Shown: positions 16,731-24,020 of the stretch, one piece after another
How positions within the stretch are numbered: position 1 is the first letter of the stretch
Layout of the letters: the number at the start of each line of letters is the position of its first letter
Source of the DNA: Chloroflexota bacterium
GTDB lineage: Bacteria > Chloroflexota > Anaerolineae > VGOG01
DNA length: 44,575 nucleotides
Direction: 5' to 3'
Assembly (NCBI GenBank): GCA_016875995.1
Contig: VGOG01000007.1
Location: 1 to 44,575, forward strand
Made by a program: the position numbers and the translations under genes
The notes under the pieces: model-generated
What the model was told of the DNA's origin: nothing
The model's input: only the letters and a program-made list of their open reading frames with translations
The model's database searches: none

Positions 16731-16768
16731 AAAAAGGAGGCCGCCTGACCTGGGCAAGGTTGGCGGCC
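16731..16768 (-). terminator. Regulated terminator of the TPP riboswitch
   Basis: GGCCGCC arms (16762-16768 and 16739-16745) with a T-rich tail TCCTTTTT on the minus strand, between the aptamer and thiN. This is the expression platform of a transcription-terminating OFF switch. Confidence 0.85.
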
Positions 16769-16782
16769 TTGTGAAAATCCAG

Positions 16783-16960
16783 TGGCTTCCCTCCGCTGGC
16801 ATGATCCAGATCAGGTTCAAGGGGTCGAGGCATTAGCGAATGGCCGATGGCTGATAGCCGATGGCTTGCAAACGATTAATCCTATTCGCCACCTGCTATC
16901 GGCTATCTGCCAGCCTGGGCCTCTTCTCAGCCTGGCTCACCAGGCTCCCCCAGCCGGTCT
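16783..16960 (-). ncRNA. TPP (THI-box) riboswitch with an enlarged P3 arm
   Basis: Minus strand shows GGGGGAGCC and GGCTGAGA for P2/P1 and, at 16786-16822, the conserved thi-box core TTGAACCTGATCTGG followed by ATGCCAGCGGAGGGAAG. Between the halves, about 16836-16917, is an extended imperfect hairpin made of GATAGCCGAT-type repeats, which enlarges P3. It lies about 30 bases after a consensus promoter and is followed by a terminator and thiN. Binding of TPP should stop transcription of the operon. Confidence 0.95.
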
Positions 16961-16985
16961 TCGGTTATGGCTCAATCTTTCCACG

Positions 16986-17014
16986 ATTATATACTGAAAA
17001 GAATCAATTGTCAA
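16986..17014 (-). promoter_or_regulatory. Consensus promoter of the thiamin operon
   Basis: Minus-strand TTGACA (17009-17014), 17 bases, TATAAT (16986-16991), directly before the riboswitch. It is back-to-back with the plus-strand promoter at 17043-17071. Confidence 0.85.
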
Positions 17015-17042
17015 CCTCCGCTTTCGGTCCGGTGATGCGCGC

Positions 17043-17071
17043 TTGAAATTATCAGCAGAAAGTGCTAAAAT
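17043..17071 (+). promoter_or_regulatory. Promoter of receiver-like gene and pcm
   Basis: TTGAAA (17043-17048), 17 bases, TAAAAT (17066-17071) with TGC before it (extended -10). Confidence 0.5.
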
Positions 17072-17134
17072 GGGGCAGCATCTCGACTTGGGCAGAAGGT
17101 GCTTGTACGGAGCCCTTCGACCAGGCTCAGGAAA

Positions 17135-17547
17135 GTGAACCAGATAATCCTTATCGCCAGGGAATGGAAAGCGCGCACCCTCATCGTAGCTCAACTCTCC
17201 GAGGAGGGCTACGAGGCTATGGCCCTGCGGACCATCGAACAGGCCACGATGCTGCTGGGCCGAGGGATGGTGAGGCCCCGCCTGATTATCCTGGAGCCTT
17301 ACCTCCCGGCCAAAGTCTGCGGGAGTCCCTCCTGGCGGATTTGCGAACTCTGGCCGGCGAGGCGCCCATCCTGGTCTGCAGCGGCCCCTTCGACCTGGCT
17401 CAGTTCGACTTCGAGGAAGCGGGATTCACCGACTTGTTGATCAGGCCCTTCACTGTCGGAGATGTGGTCAACGCGGTGCGCGAGGTACCAGGCGACGAGG
17501 CAATGAGTAACGAGGCAACGAAGAGTGCGAACGAGAGGAGGTGTTGA
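17135..17547 (+). pseudogene. Receiver (CheY-like) domain gene with an internal frameshift
   Basis: Two overlapping frames together make one response-regulator-like domain. From GTG 17135 (after AGGAAA) one frame reads NQIILIAREWKARTLIVAQL to RLIILEPYLP near 17315. Then the sense passes to the -1 frame (PGQSLRESLLADLRTLAGEAPILVCSG, FTDLLIRPFTVGDVVNAVREV), ending at 17547. The pattern fits strand-helix order of a receiver domain, with a glutamate (LEPYLP) where the phospho-acceptor aspartate would normally be. The last 16 residues come from a short tandem repeat (17497-17536). It could be a true frameshift mutation, an assembly error or programmed slippage; I see no clear slippery heptamer. 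Confidence 0.6.
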
Positions 17548-17550
17548 ATC

Positions 17551-18357
17551 ATGTTGGTAAGAGGTAAGATTCGAACGACGATTATAGCGATAGCCTTAGC
17601 AGCCCTGCTGGGCCTTATCTTCCTCGCTCTTTATGTGGCGAAAACCCCCTCCCCGACACCGCCACCTACGGTGGAGATGCCTTCGCTGACGCCAGAGCCA
17701 TCGCCGACGGCGACGGCGGTCATAGACCGCGGTTTTCACGAGAGGCAACGGATGGTTGCGACCCAGATCCGTGCCAGGGGGGTAAGCGACGAGGCCGTCC
17801 TGGAGACCATGGAGACGGTGCCCCGCCACGAGTTCGTGCTCCCCAGGTACCTGGATCAGGCCTACGCCGACCATCCCCTCCCCATCGGCTACGGCCAGAC
17901 CATCTCCCAGCCTTTCATCGTGGCCTGGATGACCGAGCTGCTGGAGTTGGAGAGTGGCGATAAGGTCCTGGAGATTGGCACCGGCTCAGGTTACCAGGCA
18001 GCGGTGCTGGCCGAACTGACCGACGAAGTCTACAGCGTGGAGATCATCGAAGAGTTGGCGAAGAGCGCGGAGGAGAAGCTGAACAGGCTGGGCTACACCC
18101 AGGTGAAGGTGAAACACGCCGACGGCTACTACGGCTGGGAGGAGCACGCCCCTTACGATGCCATCATCGTCACCTGCGCCCCCGACCACATCCCCCACCC
18201 TCTCGTCCAGCAGTTGAAAGACGGCGGCCGAATGGTATTGCCCGTGGGGCCGCCGGGCGGCTACCAGAGCCTCTGGCTGCTCACGAAACAGGGCGATCAG
18301 GTCCTCTCCCAAAACCTGGGCGGTGTGCGCTTCGTGCCTTTGACAGGTGAGCACTAA
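17551..18357 (+). CDS. pcm: Membrane-anchored protein-L-isoaspartate O-methyltransferase
   Basis: 268 residues: an N-terminal transmembrane or signal-anchor segment (about 9-30), a Pro/Thr/Ser linker (31-56), then a full PCMT domain. Motifs are the ERQRMVATQI start, ETVPRHEFV, the pre-SAM loop YGQTISQPFIVAWM and the SAM loop LEIGTGSGYQAAVLAEL. PCMT repairs isoaspartyl residues in aged proteins using SAM. The anchor and Pro/Thr linker would place the enzyme outside the membrane, where SAM supply is unclear. ATG 17551 follows GAGGAGG three bases after the preceding stop, so it shares a message with the receiver-like gene. Confidence 0.88.
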   Translation: MLVRGKIRTTIIAIALAALLGLIFLALYVAKTPSPTPPPTVEMPSLTPEPSPTATAVIDRGFHERQRMVATQIRARGVSDEAVLETMETVPRHEFVLPRYLDQAYADHPLPIGYGQTISQPFIVAWMTELLELESGDKVLEIGTGSGYQAAVLAELTDEVYSVEIIEELAKSAEEKLNRLGYTQVKVKHADGYYGWEEHAPYDAIIVTCAPDHIPHPLVQQLKDGGRMVLPVGPPGGYQSLWLLTKQGDQVLSQNLGGVRFVPLTGEH

Positions 18358-18373
18358 ACGCTATCGGAATTAA

Positions 18374-18456
18374 GGTGACAGGCACTTTTACGTACCAGAT
18401 GTAGGGTGTATTAAGCTAAGGCGATACTGTATATTGGGCCCAAAGTGCCTGTCACC
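18374..18456. repeat. MITE-like element with 15-bp perfect terminal inverted repeats
   Basis: GGTGACAGGCACTTT (18374-18388) faces its exact complement (18442-18456), enclosing 53 bases with no gene. It fills most of the gap between pcm and the next methyltransferase. The size and ends look like a small non-autonomous element. Confidence 0.85.
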
Positions 18457-18487
18457 TGGTAATGTCTATCATAGAAAGGGCTCCACC

Positions 18488-19171
18488 ATGTCGGAAGGCG
18501 AGGGCGAGATAAGTCGAGTCACCAGGTCGAAAGGACAAGCCAAGGCCAGCTATGACAAGATGAGCAAGTGGTATGATATACTGGCCCGCCCTGAGAGGAG
18601 ATATGGCTACCTTGGCCTGCAAAAGCTGCGCGCCGTAGAAGGTGAGACAGTTCTTGAGATCGGATTTGGCACTGGCCATGGCATCCTGGCCTTGGCTCAA
18701 TCGGTCGGAAACTCAGGCCAGGTCTATGGAATTGATATCTCCGAAGGGATGATCAACATCACCCGAGCGAGAGTCAGGGAAGCAGGATTCTCAGAAAGAG
18801 CAGTGTTGAACTGTGGCGACGCTGCCAGACTCCCCTTCGAGGCGGATTTCTTTGCCGCAGTTTTTATGAGTTTCACCCTGGAGCTTTTCGATACGCCGGA
18901 CATCCCGATGGTCTTGCACGAATGTCGAAGGGTTCTGCGAAGCGATGGGCGCATCTGTGTGGTGGCAATGTCTAAGAAGGGAAAGGCCAACGTGATCACC
19001 AGGCTTTACGAATGGGCCCACGCGAAGTTTCCACAGTACGTTGATTGCCGTCCGATCTTTGTTCTGAAAGCGCTGGAAGCTGCTGGTTTTCAACCCCTTG
19101 ATGTAACAGAAATAACGATGTTTGGGCTGCCAATTGAGATTGTTGTGGCAAGGAGGGGGCATCATGGCTAA
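18488..19171 (+). CDS. Class I SAM-dependent methyltransferase, UbiE-like
   Basis: A 227-residue methyltransferase with the SAM-binding motif VLEIGFGTGHGILALAQ, the acidic end of strand 2 (YGIDISEGMI), NCGDAARLPFEADFFAAVFMSFTLELF, and HECRRVLRSDGRICVVAMS, in the order of the UbiE/Coq5 group. The substrate cannot be told; no quinone genes are nearby. I chose ATG 18488 because the longer frame starts within the repeat upstream. Its 3' end overlaps the alpha-galactosidase start by 8 bases, so the two genes are probably translated from one message. Confidence 0.85.
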   Translation: MSEGEGEISRVTRSKGQAKASYDKMSKWYDILARPERRYGYLGLQKLRAVEGETVLEIGFGTGHGILALAQSVGNSGQVYGIDISEGMINITRARVREAGFSERAVLNCGDAARLPFEADFFAAVFMSFTLELFDTPDIPMVLHECRRVLRSDGRICVVAMSKKGKANVITRLYEWAHAKFPQYVDCRPIFVLKALEAAGFQPLDVTEITMFGLPIEIVVARRGHHG

Positions 19172-21509
19172 CACTGAGAAATTCTTCGACCAGTTGATCC
19201 CTTCGAGGCTCAGGGCAAGCCTTGACCGAGCCCGAAACTCGCTGACTATCCTGCTGCGAGGCCAACCGCTGCTCCAGGGGGCAACGGCTGAGGTAAGCTA
19301 CCGCCTGAGAGAGGAGAACAGGCACCTGAGCCTGCTAGGACCAGATTCGACCTGCACCGTCAGCGAAGCGGGGATCAACTTGAGCCGGGCCAACGAGGAC
19401 ATCAAACTCGACTGGCACGTGGTCGCCGGCCCAGCGGTGGAGATGTGGCTGGTGGTGAGCAACGTTGGCTCTGCGCCCCTCCAGATGGACAAGCTCGCTG
19501 TCCTCACCGTCGCCGCATCCGAGGGAGGAGCTATTGCACTAGACCTGCCCACCAGCAATTGGCGCTTCTATCAAAACGGCTGGCAATCGTGGTCGCCAGC
19601 CTTCGCCCGCCGCGTGGGCGATGGGATCTACCTGGAGCTGGACGGAGACGACTACCGGGCCAAACACCTCCCTCACGGGCTGCTGGGCAGAGACCTGGCC
19701 AGCGAGTGGGTGACGGTCATCTCCAGCCAGCAAAACAGCTTGCTGCTGGGCTTCGTGACCATGGCCGATCAGCTCTCCGAGATCCGGCTGAGGCGCGATA
19801 GGGAGGGAAACTTCGCTGCGCTCACCGCCTGTTGCTTCGCCGACGGAATCACCCTGGCCCCAGGCGAGAGCCTTCACTCGGAGCGACTGGTGATCGAGGG
19901 TGGGGATTCCCCCCTGACCCTGCTCGAAGGCTACGCCGAAATCGTGAAAGAGACCATGAACGCCCGCACCGCGAAGCCCATCCCTACTGGCTGGTGTAGC
20001 TGGTACTATTACTTCAGAGAACTCAAGGCCGGAGACGTGCTGGACAACCTGGCCGCCGCTACGGGGACGGAGTTGCCCCTGGAATACGTCCTCATTGACG
20101 ACGGCTATCAAACCGCCATCGGCGACTGGCTGAGCGTAGACGAGGAGAAGTTCCCTCAAGGGATGGGGAGCCTGGCCGAGGAGATACGAGCAAGGGGCCA
20201 CCGACCGGGCATCTGGACGGCCCCCTTCGGCGCCAGCTCCGAGTCGCAGCTCTACGCTGGGCACCCGGATTGGGTGATCCGAGATAAAAATGGAGACCCC
20301 ATCCTGGCCTGGCAGCACTGGGGAGCGGATACCTACGGCCTGGACCTCTCCCATCCCGAGGTGCAGGATTGGTTGGGCCAGACCTTTCGCACCCTGCGGG
20401 AGTGGGGCTACGAGCTGTTCAAGGTGGATTTCCTCTACGCCGCGGCTTTGGGGGGGCGCCGTCATAACCCCAACGTGACCCGAGCCCAGGCGGTGCGCAA
20501 AGGTCTTGAAGTCATCAGGGAGGCCATTGGCGAGGAAGCCTTTCTCCTGGGCTGCGGAGCCCCCCTGGGGCCCAGCGTGGGGCTGGTGGACGGGATGCGC
20601 ATCGGTCCCGACGTAGCCATGTACTGGCATCCCTTCTGGGCTGACCTCACCTTCCCCGCCGCGGTGAACGCCCTCCGCAACAGCATCACCCGCTATTTCA
20701 CCCATGGGCGATGCTGGATCAACGATCCCGATTGCGCGCTGGTACGCCAGAAGGAAGACCAGTCGGCTCTCACCCTGAGCGAGATGCGCACCCTGGCCAC
20801 GGTGGTGGGCCTCGGCGGCGGCATGGTCCTTTCCAGCGATAACCTGCCCACCCTCGCTGACCATCGCCTGAAGTATCTGGCCAGGCTACTTCCGCCCTAC
20901 GGCATTGCCGCCCGGCCGCTGGACCTGTTTGAAAGCGAGCTCCCCCGCCTCCTGGCCCTGCCCATCGAAACCGACTTCGGCCGGTGGGTGATGCTGGCGG
21001 CCATCAACTGGGAGGAGCGAACCACGACGACCACCCTGGATCTAGACAAGGTCATCGGGGAGGGTCCGTATCACGTCTTCGATTTCTGGCGGGAGAGATA
21101 CCTTGGATTGGTGCGGGGCCGCCTCAGGATCAGGCAACTTCCCCACGCCACCAGGCTCTTTCTTCTCAAGAAGCCCACGAACCACCCGGACCTTCTGGCC
21201 TCCACCTTTCACCTGACCGGCGGGGCGGTGGAGGTGAAAACACTCCAATTCGATGGCCAGCGCCTCACCCTGGAGATGGAGAAGGCGGGGACGCAGTACG
21301 GCAGGCTCTTTTTCCTGGTGCCGGAGCCGTACGAAGTTGCCTCCGTCCGCTTCAACGGGCGGCGGCGAGGTTGGCAAAAAGCTGTCGAAGGCGTGATCTG
21401 GATCGGCTTCCACCTGCTGGGGGAGGCCAGGGTGGAGATAAATTTCCGGGTGCCCCACGAGTCCGAGACCCTTAGGGTTTTGCAAAACCCTAAGGGTCTG
21501 GTAGATTAG
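19164..21509 (+). CDS. Alpha-galactosidase-like glycoside hydrolase, GH36 (clan GH-D)
   Basis: 781 residues: an N-terminal beta-sandwich, a TIM barrel and a C-terminal beta domain. Clan GH-D signatures are GWCSWYYYF, YVLIDDGYQ, GIWTAPF and the nucleophile motif KVDFLYAA (D422), with a probable acid/base D483 in GMRIGPDVAMYW. It should release alpha-linked galactose (or a related sugar) from oligosaccharides. No signal peptide is visible, so it acts inside the cell. ATG 19164 follows AGGAGGGGG. Residues 13-21 come from a CCTTCGAGGCTCAGGGC-type repeat and the last ten from a perfect palindrome. No sugar transporter is adjacent. Confidence 0.88.
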   Translation: MANTEKFFDQLIPSRLRASLDRARNSLTILLRGQPLLQGATAEVSYRLREENRHLSLLGPDSTCTVSEAGINLSRANEDIKLDWHVVAGPAVEMWLVVSNVGSAPLQMDKLAVLTVAASEGGAIALDLPTSNWRFYQNGWQSWSPAFARRVGDGIYLELDGDDYRAKHLPHGLLGRDLASEWVTVISSQQNSLLLGFVTMADQLSEIRLRRDREGNFAALTACCFADGITLAPGESLHSERLVIEGGDSPLTLLEGYAEIVKETMNARTAKPIPTGWCSWYYYFRELKAGDVLDNLAAATGTELPLEYVLIDDGYQTAIGDWLSVDEEKFPQGMGSLAEEIRARGHRPGIWTAPFGASSESQLYAGHPDWVIRDKNGDPILAWQHWGADTYGLDLSHPEVQDWLGQTFRTLREWGYELFKVDFLYAAALGGRRHNPNVTRAQAVRKGLEVIREAIGEEAFLLGCGAPLGPSVGLVDGMRIGPDVAMYWHPFWADLTFPAAVNALRNSITRYFTHGRCWINDPDCALVRQKEDQSALTLSEMRTLATVVGLGGGMVLSSDNLPTLADHRLKYLARLLPPYGIAARPLDLFESELPRLLALPIETDFGRWVMLAAINWEERTTTTTLDLDKVIGEGPYHVFDFWRERYLGLVRGRLRIRQLPHATRLFLLKKPTNHPDLLASTFHLTGGAVEVKTLQFDGQRLTLEMEKAGTQYGRLFFLVPEPYEVASVRFNGRRRGWQKAVEGVIWIGFHLLGEARVEINFRVPHESETLRVLQNPKGLVD
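21470..21501. repeat. 32-bp perfect palindrome at the end of the alpha-galactosidase gene
   Basis: The arm GACCCTTAGGGTTTTG is followed at once by its exact reverse complement. It is translated as the tail TLRVLQNPKGL. No T-run follows, and the next gene starts 17 bases later, so it is not a normal terminator. Confidence 0.9.
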
Positions 21510-21517
21510 GAGGCAAA

Positions 21518-23917
21518 ATGCACAGTAACAAGGCGAGGTCCAGGACGATATTCGCTCTAGGGGCAGCGATTTTGGTTGGCGCGTTCCTGCTGGTGGTGTT
21601 GAACGCGGGAGGGGGAGCCTTCGCCGTTGGGCCACCACCTCCAACACAGGAGTCCGAGCTACAGGAGGCACCGACGCGGCCAGCGCCACTGAATCCGCCT
21701 CCTCCCCGTACAGGTTTCACACCACTGCGGCTGGACTTGTCCCACTTGAAGGGGGACAGAATACCTGAGGGGGTTAGGGCGGCGGCTCTGCCCGACAGAT
21801 GGGACTGGCGCGAGCAAGGCGTGGTCACTCAAGTGCAGAACCAGGGCGACTGTGGCGCGTGCTACGCCTTCGCTTCCCTGGCGAACTTCGAATCCAAGCT
21901 GCAGATTGATGGTGCCGGCCGCTATGACTTCTCAGAGAACAACGCCAAAGAATGCCCCTGGCACGATCCCAGTTGCGTGGGAAGTAATTACTGGGAGATG
22001 GCCGGTTGGTTCGCCCAGAAAGGCACAGTGCTGGAATCGTGCGACCCGTACGTGGGCAGCAACGTCAACTGCAATGATACCTGCCCATACGTAAAGACCC
22101 TGCTGGACTGGCGGGTCATCTCCGAGGACCAGGTGCCCGATACCAACGTGCTGAAGGGCTACATTCAGACCTACGGGCCGGTCTATGCCTCGATGTATGC
22201 GGGTGACAACTCCGACAGGGACTGGTGGCAGGAATTCTCGGACTACGATGGTTCGTACACCCTCTACTACGCGGGAGTGCGCGATCCAAACCACGCCGTG
22301 CTGATTGTAGGCTGGGACGATAGTCTGTCTCACGCCGCAGGCTCAGGCGGTTGGATCGTGAAGAACAGTTGGGGCACCGATTGGGGAGGTCCCTGTGGTT
22401 ACGGTGCAGAAAGAGGGTACTTCACCATTGCCTACGGCTCGGCCGGCATCGGCAGGTATTCCTCGTTTCTGTACGATTGGCAAGACCATGACCCCGACGG
22501 TGGAATCATGTACTACGACGAAGTCGGCTTGACGACCGCATGGGGGTGCCAAGACTCAACAACTGGCTGGGGGCTGTGTAAATTCATCCCCTCCAGCAGC
22601 ACCTACGTCACGCGGGTGGAGTTCTACACCACGGACGTCACTACCGACGTGGATGTGTACCTCTACGGCGACTTCGACGGAAAGGCGCCGACCAACCTGC
22701 TATGGAGCGGCCTGGACTATAGCTTCGCTGAGGCCGGCTACCATGGGGTGGAAGTTGATCCGCCTGTGGTGGTGACGGAAGGAGACGACGTTATCGCCGT
22801 TGTGAAGTTCACCAATGACAGTTCCGAGTATCCCATACCAGCCGATAGCGAAGGCCCACACGAGACGAAGCGCACGTACATCAGTTGCGACGGCAGTCGC
22901 GGCTCGTGGTATGATCTGGGAGCAGGCAAGCGAGATGACGTAGCCATCCGCTTGCGAACCTCGGGCATGCCCCCACCGACGCCAACGCCGACGGAAACAC
23001 CATTTCGTCTCCAAACCTATCTGCCCATCTGTCTGAAGAAATACAGCTCTGTAGCAACGCCGACACCGACACGGACGCCTACTCGAACACCAACGGTAGC
23101 CCCTGCAACCCCAGGCACTCCAACTTCGACGCCGACTACGACGCCAACGGCAACTCCTTCACCCACTCCCACGCTGCCTCCCAGCACTAACGTCTACGTC
23201 ACCAACAGCACCACCTTCCCTCCCTTCGCCGGCTCCACCTCTACCTACCTGGTCGGCGAGGTCTATAACGCCTCCAGCGTCAGCGTCGGCTTCGTTAGAA
23301 TCAATGCTACCTTCTACGATGCAGAAGGCAATGTGGTGCGTGAGGGATTCACCTATGCTTGCATCCACCATCTTGCGCCGGGGATGAGCTCGCCCTTTAT
23401 CAACATCTATTCCAACCTGCCGGCCTCCTCCTGGGATCACTACGAGTTGCGCCTGGTATGGGGTGCTCCGGCCTACACCCCTCTCCCCATGGAGGTCTCC
23501 AATGTCAACGACTTCTTCGACACCTGGGATGCCTTCCACGTCACGGGGGATGTTCGCAACCAATATGATCGCCGATTGAGCAATATTAAAGCATGCGTGG
23601 CGATGCACGATGCAGCCGGCAACGCCATTGGTGTCTGGTGGGACAACGTCGCCGCCCTGGACCCAGGCGGGACAGATTCCTTCGATGTGAAGGTGTCTTT
23701 TTGGAAATATAAGCCCGATCGGGGCAGGGTGGCCGACTACTCGCTGCAGGTTTATAACCAGTACGAGTGGATGACAGCCACGGAGCAGGCGAAGCTGCGT
23801 CAGGTAAGGGACAAGGAGGCCGAGCTTACTGCCCTGATGCGGGCCGATGGGGAGGCTCAATTGTTCACCCCCTCCCCCTCGCAGGGGGAGGGTTGGGGTG
23901 GGGGTGGGACTTCGTAG
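21518..23917 (+). CDS. Secreted papain-like (C1) cysteine protease with lectin-like and FxLYD-type domains
   Basis: 799 residues with an N-terminal signal or anchor segment (about 9-35), a proline-rich stretch, then a C1 peptidase domain (about 90-310). The catalytic set is visible: Q in NQGDCGACYAFA with C115, H259 in DPNHAVLIVGW and N283 in WIVKNSWGTDWG. A beta-rich domain (about 320-490) follows, like the lectin-like domain of bacterial C1 proteases, then YLPICLKKY, a Pro/Thr linker and a FxLYD-like domain. The C terminus (TPSPSQGEGWGGGG) is encoded by a G/C-rich palindromic repeat. Start ATG 21518 follows AGGAGG. It is probably a surface or extracellular protein degrader. Confidence 0.88.
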   Translation: MHSNKARSRTIFALGAAILVGAFLLVVLNAGGGAFAVGPPPPTQESELQEAPTRPAPLNPPPPRTGFTPLRLDLSHLKGDRIPEGVRAAALPDRWDWREQGVVTQVQNQGDCGACYAFASLANFESKLQIDGAGRYDFSENNAKECPWHDPSCVGSNYWEMAGWFAQKGTVLESCDPYVGSNVNCNDTCPYVKTLLDWRVISEDQVPDTNVLKGYIQTYGPVYASMYAGDNSDRDWWQEFSDYDGSYTLYYAGVRDPNHAVLIVGWDDSLSHAAGSGGWIVKNSWGTDWGGPCGYGAERGYFTIAYGSAGIGRYSSFLYDWQDHDPDGGIMYYDEVGLTTAWGCQDSTTGWGLCKFIPSSSTYVTRVEFYTTDVTTDVDVYLYGDFDGKAPTNLLWSGLDYSFAEAGYHGVEVDPPVVVTEGDDVIAVVKFTNDSSEYPIPADSEGPHETKRTYISCDGSRGSWYDLGAGKRDDVAIRLRTSGMPPPTPTPTETPFRLQTYLPICLKKYSSVATPTPTRTPTRTPTVAPATPGTPTSTPTTTPTATPSPTPTLPPSTNVYVTNSTTFPPFAGSTSTYLVGEVYNASSVSVGFVRINATFYDAEGNVVREGFTYACIHHLAPGMSSPFINIYSNLPASSWDHYELRLVWGAPAYTPLPMEVSNVNDFFDTWDAFHVTGDVRNQYDRRLSNIKACVAMHDAAGNAIGVWWDNVAALDPGGTDSFDVKVSFWKYKPDRGRVADYSLQVYNQYEWMTATEQAKLRQVRDKEAELTALMRADGEAQLFTPSPSQGEGWGGGGTS

Positions 23918-24001
23918 GTCAAAATGAGCCGAATTCGCAGAGAATCTTGTCCGTTTGTGGGGATTCACCCTCCCCCATCCCCTCCCTGGGAGGGAGTGGC
24001 G
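23864..24001. repeat. G/C-rich palindromic repeats flanking the protease stop
   Basis: CACCCCCTCCCCCTCG facing GGGGGAGGG with trailing GGTTGGGGTGGGGGTG (23866-23913) and a second, shorter one CACCCTCCCCCATCCC facing GGGAGGGAG (23964-24000). The first is inside the coding region; the second lies before the M20 ribosome site. The same family recurs at 26044-26156. Confidence 0.75.
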
Positions 24002-24020
24002 AATACTTACAGGAGGAATT

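Noticed and set aside
16713-16820. N-terminal extension of ThiN (MNLIWIMPAEG...)
   Set aside because: It is a translation of the riboswitch core and terminator; ThiN starts naturally at 16712 with a good ribosome site.
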